This document shows, piece after piece, positions 41,048 to 48,879 of a stretch of 64,000 nt of DNA. Position numbers and translations under genes: made by a program. The notes under the pieces were generated by a model. It had not been told where the DNA came from. It searched no databases and saw only the letters and a program-made list of their open reading frames with translations. The stretch's first letter is position 1; every line of letters begins with the position of its first letter. Source of the stretch: Deltaproteobacteria bacterium (GTDB taxonomy: Bacteria > Acidobacteriota > Thermoanaerobaculia > Multivoradales > JAHZIX01); NCBI GenBank assembly GCA_022601195.1, contig JAHZIX010000044.1, positions 186,001 through 250,000 on the forward strand, read 5' to 3'.

Positions 41048-42235
41048 CTACCGCAAGACATCGCGGGCGATCACTAGCCGCTGGATCTCACTGGTCCCCT
41101 CACCGATCGTGCAGATCTTGCAGTCGCGATAGAACTTTTCCGCCCGGTAATCCTTGATGAAGCCATAGCCTCCAAGAATCTGTACGCCCCTTTCGGCACA
41201 GAAGACGGCAGCCTCGCCGGTGTAGAGCTTGGCCTCAGCGGCCAGTCGGCTCACTTTGCGACCTCGATCCATCGCTTCAGCGGCAGCGTAGGTGAGAATC
41301 TCAGCTGCGGCGATACGGGTCGACATTTCTGCCAAGGCGAATTGAATAGCTTGGAATTTGGCGATCGGTTTGCCGAACTGCTCGCGCTCTTTGGAGTAGT
41401 CCCGGGCTGTCTCGAAAGCACCAATGGCGGTACCCAGACCCAGAGCGGCAATGGAGATGCGGCCGCCGTCGAGGATCTTCAACGCCTGAATAAAGCCCTC
41501 TCCCTGCTCTCCGAGAAGGTTCTCATCCGGCACGAAGCAGTTCTCCAGGACCACTTCTGCGGTGTCGGAAGCACGAATGCCCAGCTTGTTCTCTTTCTTG
41601 CCAGAGCGAAAGCCTTCGGTCCCCTTTTCCACTACAAAAGCGGAAATATTGTGATGTCTGGGGCCGTCCGGATCCGTCACCGCAAATACGACGCAGATAT
41701 CTCCCACGGAGCCATGAGTGGTAAAGGTCTTGGCGCCGTTGATCACCCAGCCACCATCGACCTTGTCGGCTCGCGTCCGGGTACCGGCCGCATCAGACCC
41801 GGCACCGGGTTCCGTGAGACTCCAAGCAGCGATTTTCTTTCCCGACGCCAACGGGGTTACCCAACGTTGGCGCTGGGCCTCGTTGCCGAATTTGTAGATA
41901 TGGTTTGTGCCCAGAGAATTGTGGGCGGCAATGCTGATCCCAACGGAAGGATCCACCCTGGAAAGCTCGGTGATCACAGCAACGTACTCGATGTAGCCGA
42001 GACCGGCACCACCGTACTCCTCCGGAATAATGATGCCCAAGAAGCCCAATTCTCCGGCCTTTTTCATGACCTCCATGGGGAAGCGCTGAGCTTCGTCTAT
42101 CTCTTCGACAATGGGGTCCACTTCCCCCATGGCGAAATCCCGCGCTGCCTCCTGAATGGCCTTCTGCTCTTCATTGAGCTCAAAACTCAAGCCACCCGCT
42201 GAGTCCGTGTCCGTCGCTTCTTGCACCATCGCCAT
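41048..42235 (-). CDS. Acyl-CoA dehydrogenase
   Basis: A 395-residue flavoprotein with the full family fold. N-terminal helical domain: LNEEQKAIQEAARDFAMGEV. Middle: AWSLTEPGAGSDAAGTRTRA and the second signature WVINGAKTFTTHGSVGD. C-terminal: GEGFIQALKILDGGRISIAA, REQFGKPIAKFQAIQFALAE and QILGGYGFIKDYRAEKFYRD with IGEGTSEIQRLVIARDVL. The catalytic base region (YRDCKICTIGEGTSE) places the glutamate as in short/branched-chain or butyryl-CoA dehydrogenases. Exact chain-length preference cannot be read from the sequence. It is co-directional with mce, which suggests branched-chain amino-acid or propionyl-CoA routes. Confidence 0.95.
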   Translation of the reverse strand: MAMVQEATDTDSAGGLSFELNEEQKAIQEAARDFAMGEVDPIVEEIDEAQRFPMEVMKKAGELGFLGIIIPEEYGGAGLGYIEYVAVITELSRVDPSVGISIAAHNSLGTNHIYKFGNEAQRQRWVTPLASGKKIAAWSLTEPGAGSDAAGTRTRADKVDGGWVINGAKTFTTHGSVGDICVVFAVTDPDGPRHHNISAFVVEKGTEGFRSGKKENKLGIRASDTAEVVLENCFVPDENLLGEQGEGFIQALKILDGGRISIAALGLGTAIGAFETARDYSKEREQFGKPIAKFQAIQFALAEMSTRIAAAEILTYAAAEAMDRGRKVSRLAAEAKLYTGEAAVFCAERGVQILGGYGFIKDYRAEKFYRDCKICTIGEGTSEIQRLVIARDVLR

Positions 42236-42395
42236 GGTCGTAACCCTTTCCGCAGGCCATTCAACATCACCGCATTCAAAACCGCATCACGCCGGATGGT
42301 ATCGCGGCCCCCCTAGGTTGGCAACGCTGACCATCACTGGGTCGCGTCCTTCCGTGAATTCGCTCCGGCGGGGATGAGGGCAGTAGAATGGTTTC

Positions 42396-43460
42396 ATGAA
42401 GCACTACACCACCGGTCTCGTTTTCGGCCTATTTCTCTTGCTGTCTGCTGCCGAGGCGATGGCAGGCATCGAAACACCGGGGTTTCGGCGCATCAATTCA
42501 CCGACTTCCGGTAGCTACTCCATTCGCTACCTCCCAGCTTCCGTCGATCAGAGCCAGCCGGCTCCGGTGATCGTGTTTCTACACGGCTCTGGCTCCAGTC
42601 CGGAATTCTGGCAGGACATTCTCTCTCCTCTCGCGGACGACTTAGGATTCGTCCTCTTGCTGCCCAAATCCGAGGAGTTCCTAGGATTCGGACCCGGCAG
42701 GGATGAAGAGACGATCCGAGAGACCCTCGAAGCCCTGGGAGAGACGATTCTCCTCGACGAGTCCCGTATCTCCATAGCCGGCCACTCCGCAGGGGGAGCC
42801 TATGCCATCGTTCTGGGCCTCCAGGCTCGTTCCCGTTTCAGTGGCATCTTCTCCCTCTCGTCTCCCTACCGCATCGTATTGAGTCTCGGGGACCCCGCCT
42901 ACACACCGCCGGTCCGCATGTACTACGGCACCGACGACCCCAACTTTCAGGGCGGCTCCCGCAGCGCGCTAGTGGATCAATTCCAACGCCTCGGGGTCCC
43001 CCTCACAGAAGAACTTCAGGATGGTTTCGGCCACAATACCTGGCCCGACACCACCTTCCCGGATGGCTTTTCCTTTCTACTGAGCCAGTCCTACCGGACC
43101 GCCTGGGATTGCATTCCCTCGCAGCAGCGCCTCTGCCTCAACAAAGGCCGCTTCGCCGTCGAAGGTACGTGGCGAGACTTCCAAGACAATACCGGCACCG
43201 CCCAAGCGGTCCCCCTGGGCTCCGACGACTCCGGCATGCTGTGGTTCTTTCGGGACAACAACTGGGAAGTGCTCATCAAGGTGATCGACGCCTGCAGCGG
43301 CCCTGGCCGCTATTGGGTCCTCGGGTCCGCCAGCACCAACGTCGAGTACACCCTTTCGGTGACGGATATGAGTACCGGCCAGACCGAGACCTACTTCAAC
43401 CCGCTAGGGAACAACTCTGCAGCGATCACCGACACCAGTAGCTTCGCTACTTGCCCATGA
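42396..43460 (+). CDS. Secreted alpha/beta hydrolase with C-terminal extracellular domain
   Basis: A 354-residue secreted enzyme with a signal peptide (GLVFGLFLLLSAAEAMA). The alpha/beta-hydrolase domain (about 25-235) resembles esterases and PHB depolymerases: PVIVFLHGSGSSPEFW, nucleophile elbow GHSAGG, an acidic residue in YYGTDDPNFQGG and the catalytic histidine in DGFGHNTWPD. After residue 240 there is a domain (RLCLNKGRFAVEGTWRD, GMLWFFRDNNWEVLIKVIDA, YTLSVTDMSTGQTETYFNPL) that occurs twice more at the end of the protein at 48880. The ribosome-binding site is weak. Substrate unknown. Confidence 0.85.
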   Translation: MKHYTTGLVFGLFLLLSAAEAMAGIETPGFRRINSPTSGSYSIRYLPASVDQSQPAPVIVFLHGSGSSPEFWQDILSPLADDLGFVLLLPKSEEFLGFGPGRDEETIRETLEALGETILLDESRISIAGHSAGGAYAIVLGLQARSRFSGIFSLSSPYRIVLSLGDPAYTPPVRMYYGTDDPNFQGGSRSALVDQFQRLGVPLTEELQDGFGHNTWPDTTFPDGFSFLLSQSYRTAWDCIPSQQRLCLNKGRFAVEGTWRDFQDNTGTAQAVPLGSDDSGMLWFFRDNNWEVLIKVIDACSGPGRYWVLGSASTNVEYTLSVTDMSTGQTETYFNPLGNNSAAITDTSSFATCP

Positions 43461-43462
43461 TG

Positions 43463-43504
43463 AATATGACTAAGTTGACTTAGTCATATTAGTCAACCTA
43501 AGAT
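43463..43504 (+). promoter_or_regulatory. Operator-promoter of the toxin-antitoxin pair
   Basis: A perfect 12-base inverted repeat, AATATGACTAAG (43463-43474) and CTTAGTCATATT (43479-43490), encloses TTGA. That loop plus the next two bases forms a -35 TTGACT (43475-43480). After 18 bases comes TAAGAT (43499-43504). The predicted start falls at about 43511, the antitoxin ATG itself. Binding of the antitoxin to this palindrome would block the promoter. Confidence 0.75.
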
Positions 43505-43510
43505 CGACAC

Positions 43511-43747
43511 ATGGAAGTTATCAACGTCCACCAGGCGAAGACTCATCTCTCTCGAATTTTGGAACAGGTACTAGCAGGCGAGGAAGTCATCCTGGCCCGC
43601 AACGGAGAGCCCGTCGCGAAGCTGGTCCCCTTGTCCAAGACGCCACGGCGTCCGGGCCGTCTCAAAGGAAAAATCCATATCGACGACAGTTTCGACGAAC
43701 CTCTTCCTCCGGGCATGGCAGCGGCCTTCCGGGGCGAGCTCCCTTGA
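43511..43747 (+). CDS. Type II antitoxin, Phd/YefM family
   Basis: A 78-residue antitoxin. The N-terminal Phd/YefM DNA-binding fold is seen in MEVINVHQAKTHLSRILEQV, EEVILARNGEPVAKLVPL. The C-terminal toxin-neutralising tail is rich in Pro, Arg and acidic residues (IHIDDSFDEPLPPGMAAAF). There is no Shine-Dalgarno sequence, and the predicted transcription start coincides with the ATG, so the mRNA may be leaderless. It overlaps the toxin gene by four bases. Confidence 0.93.
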   Translation: MEVINVHQAKTHLSRILEQVLAGEEVILARNGEPVAKLVPLSKTPRRPGRLKGKIHIDDSFDEPLPPGMAAAFRGELP

Positions 43748-44121
43748 GACTTCTTCTAGATACTCATGCGTTTCTCTGGTGGCTCGCCGGCGACCCGAAA
43801 CTCTCTGCCAAAGAAGTTGGGATGATCGCTGCTCCAAGCTCGCTGGTCTACATCAGTGCTGTCAGCCTTTGGGAGATCTCCATCAAGGCTCAGCTGGGAC
43901 GCCTTGACGTACCTGTGGAATCCCTCGAGGAAGAGATTTCGGCAAACGACTTCTCTGAACTAGCCATGAGCGCTCGTCACGCCGTGGCTGCCGGCCAACT
44001 CCCTCGGCATCATGACGACCCATTCGACCGCATGTTGATCGCTCAGGCACGCCTGGAGGGGTTAACCCTGGTCAGCCACGACCGAAGGTTTCCGGATTAC
44101 GGGGTCTCTCTTCTCTCCTAG
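43744..44121 (+). CDS. PIN-domain toxin (VapC-like ribonuclease)
   Basis: A 125-residue PIN nuclease. Acidic metal ligands are D6 (LLLDTHAFLWWLAGD), E near 43 (VSLWEISIKAQLGRL), D near 95 and 99 (DDPFDRMLIAQARLEG) and a final TLVSHDRRFPDYG. The LLLDTHxFLWW start marks the group paired with Phd antitoxins. It starts at TTG and overlaps the antitoxin stop (TTGA), so production is coupled to the antitoxin. Target RNA unknown. Confidence 0.93.
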   Translation: MRLLLDTHAFLWWLAGDPKLSAKEVGMIAAPSSLVYISAVSLWEISIKAQLGRLDVPVESLEEEISANDFSELAMSARHAVAAGQLPRHHDDPFDRMLIAQARLEGLTLVSHDRRFPDYGVSLLS

Positions 44122-44825
44122 AAGCGATACGAAACTCCTAGGGAAACCACCGGGAAGTATTGGTAGCTATCGATCTCCTGTTCCAATTCCAACTCTTCCA
44201 CCTCCAGGAGCAGCTCCACGAAGGGCCGTAGCTCCGGCAGAAGAACGAGAATGGGAGAGTCGGCGATAGAGAGCTCGACCTCAGGCTTGCCGTGCAGGAG
44301 AACACCGATATCGGCAGAGAATCCCCAACCGGAGCTCGCGGAGTGACCGGCCTTCCCCCAACCGAACCCTAGGTAGGGAGCAACGGGGTCGACTTTCGTC
44401 TCGCCTCGAAAAGTTCCCAAGCTGATCAGGGGATCAAAAGGATTTTCAAGGCCCACCAGGTCATCGAGAGAGGCCTCCCCTTCAATGGAGTTGTCGTTCC
44501 AGGCCAACCCGGCCGATAGGCGGAAACTTCCTCCGGAAGGGTGCCAGTCCACCAGAACCAGAACGTTTTGCAACTGGATGTTGCCTTCGTAGGCAACTCC
44601 GCTGGCGGTGTAGTCCACATCCAGGTCATAGACGAACAGGCCACCTCGAAAGTTCAATCTCTGTCCCAAGGGAACAGAGATCTCCGGGCCAACCCCCAGA
44701 GAGCCAGCTTTCAAGCCGAGGGAAACTTCAGCCTGGGAATCCCCCGAGGGAAATACCGACAACGTCAGGGCCAAGGTTAGGCCCCGTGCCAGGGCCGGTG
44801 TCCGGGAACGGCAGCGATGCCTCAT
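44118..44825 (-). CDS. Probable outer-membrane beta-barrel protein
   Basis: A 235-residue exported protein with AAGGAGG before the ATG. A signal peptide (LTLALTLSVFPSGDSQA) precedes alternating amphipathic strands (VSLGLKAGSLGVGPEISVPL, RLNFRGGLFVYDLDVDY, GSFRLSAGLAWNDNS, VAPYLGFGWGKA) and a terminal aromatic residue (VVSLGVSYRF), as in outer-membrane barrels of eight or so strands. Near the end, a Leu/Glu-rich segment (ELLLEVEELELEQEID) is unusual for a barrel and may be a periplasmic insertion. It overlaps the toxin gene end by four bases in convergent orientation. Confidence 0.75.
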   Translation of the reverse strand: MRHRCRSRTPALARGLTLALTLSVFPSGDSQAEVSLGLKAGSLGVGPEISVPLGQRLNFRGGLFVYDLDVDYTASGVAYEGNIQLQNVLVLVDWHPSGGSFRLSAGLAWNDNSIEGEASLDDLVGLENPFDPLISLGTFRGETKVDPVAPYLGFGWGKAGHSASSGWGFSADIGVLLHGKPEVELSIADSPILVLLPELRPFVELLLEVEELELEQEIDSYQYFPVVSLGVSYRF

Positions 44826-44914
44826 GATAGAAGACCTCCTTCGTCGCTATCTTCTTCCCCCGAGGCCGAGTCCATAGAATCGACGGGCTCGAAACCTCCG
44901 CCTGCTTTCCCCTG

Positions 44915-44989
44915 CAGTACCGTTTCTTTCAGTGTCGTTTTCTACAATACCGTCTCTCGCAATACCGCCTTGTCCAATGCCGCCAAGCG
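44915..44989. repeat. 15-base tandem repeat, five degenerate units
   Basis: Units start at 44915, 44930, 44945, 44960 and 44975. CAATACCGTCTCTCG and CAATACCGCCTTGTC are the clearest neighbours, with CAATGCCGCC and CAGTACCG variants. The array ends five bases before the stop codon of the propeller gene at 44995. Confidence 0.7.
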
Positions 44990-44994
44990 GCGGT

Positions 44995-47900
44995 TTATTC
45001 CCCATTCCAACGAGGCAGACGCCCGGGAGTCCAGGGAGCTCCGACGTCTTCGAGCCGGTCTTCCAGCTTCGTCAGGTCTTGCTCGATCAAGATGCGAAGG
45101 TCTTTCAACCAGGGACCGAAGGCCTCGGCGGCGATGCGATAGGCCTGCCGATGTGTCTCGGTGGGCACCGTAGTGGTGGTCCAGTGGCCTTGAATGACCG
45201 TTGCCACCCGCTGGTAAATGGATGGCGAAGTCGCCTCGTAGCGACGGGCAACGACACGGTCTCCTTCCAGGAGGATCAGGAGATCATCCAAGCGATTCTC
45301 CAGCCGGCTGGCTTCCTGACCCATGGAGTCGTCAGCCCCCGGTGTTTCCAGGATGGCCTTGTGAAGATAAGCCAACCGATTCTTGGCTTCAGCGGCTGCT
45401 TCACTGGCTCCGGCTACGGCCCTGTAAAGGCGAGCGGTCTTTTTCTCGAAAGCCAGCAACTCTCGGCGGTCCGCTTCCGGCAAGCTGGCGGTGCCAAGGG
45501 GAGTGGCTTCGAAAGTCTGGGGCTCGCCAAGGGCGGTGATCTCTCCGCCCACCTGCTTGGCGAGGGAAACACTGTAGGTACCAGGTAGGGCCAGAGGTCC
45601 GATGGGAAAAGATTGAAATGGGTTGGAGCGATCCAAAGTCTCCAGACTCACTGGATCCGGTGCCGGCAGGCGCAAATCCCAGGCGACTCGATGAAAACCC
45701 GCACTGACCGGGCCGGTAAGCCGGCGCACCACCGTGCCCTGGTCATCCTTCACCGTCAACACAATGGTTGGCTCCGGCTCCCTATCTTCTTCTCGCAACG
45801 CATCCCAACTCGGATAGCTCACCGGCTCTCCCGCTTCACGAGCCTCCTTCTCTTCCTTCTGGCGAGCCTTCTCTCGCGTCTCGAGCCCCTCCTTCAGGTA
45901 ATAGGTGAAGGTGGCCCCAAAGGGAGGATTGGGCGCCGTGTAGAAGGCTCCGCCCTGAAAGCTCTTGCCGGGTAATCCCAACGGCTCCGCTTCGATATAC
46001 ATCCAGGTTTTTTTCACCGGAAAGAGCGCTGCTTCCGCTTCCAAGGCCTGCGGAGAAGACAGGCGGAGGGGAGAGTAGTCGTCGAGTACGTAAAAACCAC
46101 GGCCAAAGGTTCCGGCAACCAGATCGTTCTCCTGACGCTGGATGGCCAGGTCGCGAACAGCAATGGTAGGAATACCTCCCTCCAGTTGAATCCACTGGCC
46201 ACCGCCGTCCAAAGTGAAAAAGACACCGAATTCCGTACCTGCAAAGAGCATCTTGGGATCGACGTGATCTTCTTCGATAGCATAGACCGACCCTCTGGCC
46301 GGCAAATCTCCGGAGATAGAGACCCAGGTACGCCCGCGGTCTGAGCTGCGATAGAGATAGGGAGAAAAGTCTCCCTGCTTGTGGTTGTTGAAGGCCGCGT
46401 AAACAGTATCGCTATGGTGGAGGGAGGCGTGCAGGTCGTTGACATAGGTATTCTCTGGAACCCCTGTCACCCGCTCCACCTTGCGCCACACCTCGCCACC
46501 ATCCTCGGTGATCTGCACCAAGCCGTCGTCGGTACCGGCGTAGATCAAGCCTTCGACCTGCGGAGACTCATCCAGGGCCACCAAATTGCCGTAGATCGAG
46601 GTGGAGCGATTCTTGGCTACCGCGTCGATGCTCCACACTTCTCCCATGACCGGTAGTTGATTGCGGTCCAGTTCCCGGGTGAGGTTGGGGCTCACGGCGG
46701 TCCAGGAATCTCCCCGGTTGTCACTGCGAAATAGCTTGTTGGCGCCAAAATAGAGCCGGCTACCGGAGTGGGGGCTGATGATGAGGGGCGAGTCCCAGTT
46801 CCATACCAGGGGCGGCTCCCCGGCTCCGGCCTGGGGCTGGATGTCGATGCGCTGGCCCGTTCGACGGTCGAACCGAACCAAGACTCCGTGCTGCGACTGG
46901 GAGTAGATGATGTTGGGATCGTCCGGGTCAATCCGAGGCTGAAACCCATCCCCTCCCACGGTGATGTACCAATCTGCGTTGGTGATGCCATGAGCCGTCG
47001 GTGTACGTACGGGGCCACCGAGGGTGAAGTTGTCCTGAGTGCCTCCATAGACGTGGTAGAAGGGCACATCGTTATCGACAGCGATCTTGTAAAACTGAGT
47101 CACCGGTAGGTTCGCCTTGTAGTCCCAGGTGATTCCCCGATCGAAGCTCTCGTAGATTCCCCCATCACAGCCCATCAGCAGGTATTCGGGGTCTTGAGGG
47201 TCGATCCACAGAGCGTGGTTGTCGACGTGTTTGGCCGCGTCCCCCACCTTGAAGAAAGTCTTGCCTCCGTCCACTGTCGCTTGGGACCAGGTGTCCATGG
47301 AATAGACCCGATCCACATCCACCGGATCCGCAATGAGCTCCTGGTAGTACTGGGGACTACCGCTGACGTAGCTGCTGCGCTTCTCCCAAGTCTCCCCGCG
47401 ATTGGTAGAGCGGAAGAAGCCCCCCTTCTCGCCGGTGGCTTCGATGACCGCGTAAACGACATCCGGGTTGGGTGGTGAAACCGCTAGGCCGATGCGCCCT
47501 ACATCTCCTTTCGGCAGGCCACTCTCCAACTTGCGCCAATGCTCGCCACCGTCCGTCGACTTGTAGATCGCCGACTCAGGGCCACCGTTGATCAGCGTCC
47601 AAACGTGGCGTCGACGCTGGTAGGTAGAAGCGTAGAGGACATCTGGGTCGCGAGGGTCGTAAACCAGGTCGGAGACGCCGGTCTTGTCGCTGATCTCGAG
47701 CACCTTTTTCCAGGTCTCTCCTCCGTCGGTCGTCTTGTAGAGGCCGCGGTCGCCGCCGTCCGACCAAAGAGGGCCCTGGGACGCTACGAAAACAGTGTCT
47801 GAATCTCGTGGGTCAATGACGATCTTGCCGATGTGCTCGGAGTTTTCCAGGCCCACCTTCTCCCAACTATCACCGCCATCCAGGCTCTTATAGACGCCGT

Positions 47901-48312
47901 CACCGTAGCCGACGCTGCGCTGACTGTTGTTTTCTCCAGTCCCCACCCAGACAACCTCGGGATTGTTGGGATCGAGGGCGACACATCCGATGGAGTAGGA
48001 ACCCTCGGAATCGAAAACTGGGGTCCAGGTGGTCCCGGCTGTCTCCGTCTTCCAAACACCCCCGGAAGCGATGGCCGCGAAATAACGTTTGCGATTGCGA
48101 GGGTCCACCGCCAGATCACTGACCCGACCGGAAGTAAGGGCCGGGCCGATGGAGCGTAACTCGAGCCCAGAAAAAGTCTTGGTCGAAAACAACTCCTCTT
48201 CCTGGGCCGGTGCGGGTTTCGGCTCCTCCTTCTTTTTTTTGGCTTCAGCAGATCCGGTAACGACTGCCAGGGCGATCAGAAGAACACAGAGTTTGGCCAT
48301 CGCGCATCTCAT
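44995..48312 (-). CDS. Giant secreted VPS10/sortilin-like beta-propeller protein 1
   Basis: About 1105 residues from the ATG at 48312; a second ATG at 48300 begins the signal peptide proper (MAKLCVLLIALAVVTGSAEA). Two successive sortilin/BNR-type propellers cover about 40-800. They carry many S/T-x-D-G-G/R-x-x-W motifs (KTETAGTTW, YKSLDGGDSWEKVG, YKTTDGGETWKKV, FRSTNRGETWEKR, YESFDRGITWDYK, YRSSDRGRTWVS) and the asp-box partner LAVDPRNRKRYFA. After this come a disordered Glu/Arg-rich insertion and a C-terminal sheet domain (FHRVAWDLRLPAPDP). Similar large proteins are numerous in Acidobacteriota and are often tagged as glycosyl hydrolases without tested activity. It is a paralogue of the protein at 59300. 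Confidence 0.88.
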   Translation of the reverse strand: MRCAMAKLCVLLIALAVVTGSAEAKKKKEEPKPAPAQEEELFSTKTFSGLELRSIGPALTSGRVSDLAVDPRNRKRYFAAIASGGVWKTETAGTTWTPVFDSEGSYSIGCVALDPNNPEVVWVGTGENNSQRSVGYGDGVYKSLDGGDSWEKVGLENSEHIGKIVIDPRDSDTVFVASQGPLWSDGGDRGLYKTTDGGETWKKVLEISDKTGVSDLVYDPRDPDVLYASTYQRRRHVWTLINGGPESAIYKSTDGGEHWRKLESGLPKGDVGRIGLAVSPPNPDVVYAVIEATGEKGGFFRSTNRGETWEKRSSYVSGSPQYYQELIADPVDVDRVYSMDTWSQATVDGGKTFFKVGDAAKHVDNHALWIDPQDPEYLLMGCDGGIYESFDRGITWDYKANLPVTQFYKIAVDNDVPFYHVYGGTQDNFTLGGPVRTPTAHGITNADWYITVGGDGFQPRIDPDDPNIIYSQSQHGVLVRFDRRTGQRIDIQPQAGAGEPPLVWNWDSPLIISPHSGSRLYFGANKLFRSDNRGDSWTAVSPNLTRELDRNQLPVMGEVWSIDAVAKNRSTSIYGNLVALDESPQVEGLIYAGTDDGLVQITEDGGEVWRKVERVTGVPENTYVNDLHASLHHSDTVYAAFNNHKQGDFSPYLYRSSDRGRTWVSISGDLPARGSVYAIEEDHVDPKMLFAGTEFGVFFTLDGGGQWIQLEGGIPTIAVRDLAIQRQENDLVAGTFGRGFYVLDDYSPLRLSSPQALEAEAALFPVKKTWMYIEAEPLGLPGKSFQGGAFYTAPNPPFGATFTYYLKEGLETREKARQKEEKEAREAGEPVSYPSWDALREEDREPEPTIVLTVKDDQGTVVRRLTGPVSAGFHRVAWDLRLPAPDPVSLETLDRSNPFQSFPIGPLALPGTYSVSLAKQVGGEITALGEPQTFEATPLGTASLPEADRRELLAFEKKTARLYRAVAGASEAAAEAKNRLAYLHKAILETPGADDSMGQEASRLENRLDDLLILLEGDRVVARRYEATSPSIYQRVATVIQGHWTTTTVPTETHRQAYRIAAEAFGPWLKDLRILIEQDLTKLEDRLEDVGAPWTPGRLPRWNGE

Positions 48313-48357
48313 CACGTTACGGTCCTCCAAGGGCTCGAAGCTTTTTACAAGTGGATC

Positions 48358-48483
48358 TGCCGGTGAAAGGAGAGAAATCCTCATCCCTCTCGCCTCAGCG
48401 GCCTCCAACAGCTGATGGTCGGCTACTGCGAAGGTAACGCCAATTCCTTTTCGAGACAAGTGGAGAGTGCTAGCGAGAGCGCG
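48358..48483 (-). pseudogene. Possible remnant of a PIN-domain toxin C-terminus
   Basis: In frame with and upstream of the propeller start, the minus strand reads RALASTLHLSRKGIGVTF and AVADHQLLEAAEARGMRIS. This resembles the last third of VapC-like proteins (VTFVTxDxxLxxAAxxEG). No start, receiver of the earlier ligands or antitoxin is present. The match is by eye and short. Confidence 0.35.
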
Positions 48484-48522
48484 GGGCGCCATCACGAGCC
48501 CAGGGGTCTTGGCCGATCCCAA

Positions 48523-48879
48523 AACGCCCGGCTCTCACTATGACTTCGTCAGGGCCTCCTTAGGGCTCCCTCAGGGCTGCCTTGTAGCAGCCGTGCCAGC
48601 TTGGCCGACGAAACCTCGCCCCTACCGAGGGAATGAAACCACCGGAATGATCCGAAAACTCTCCGAAAGGCGCCATTCCCTATGGCCTTGCTTAGAGCCG
48701 AGATACAAAAATGTCATTTTCACATGAATATACTATTATTGAGTCACAATCATTCCACGAGCCTCCTCGAAGAACCGAGATCAGCGGGGCCATCGATGCG
48801 TCACGTACTTCCAACGTTTCCTCGTGCTTAGGAAAAAATCCCCGCGAAAATCTCCGCGACAGAACTGGAGTCGAACCTC
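48523..48879. other. Divergent intergenic region
   Basis: This lies between the giant propeller (minus) and the ELWxxDGT protein (plus). An AT-rich patch at 48712-48745 contains TATACT (48729-48734), which could be a -10 for the plus-strand gene, but no matching -35 is evident. No gene or RNA is recognised. Confidence 0.35.

Noticed and set aside
41342..42202. Plus-strand open frame of 286 codons
   Set aside because: It is the antisense shadow of acyl-CoA dehydrogenase.
48706..48734. Sigma70 promoter for the ELWxxDGT gene
   Set aside because: TATACT is a fair -10, but no -35 lies at 16-18 bases spacing.
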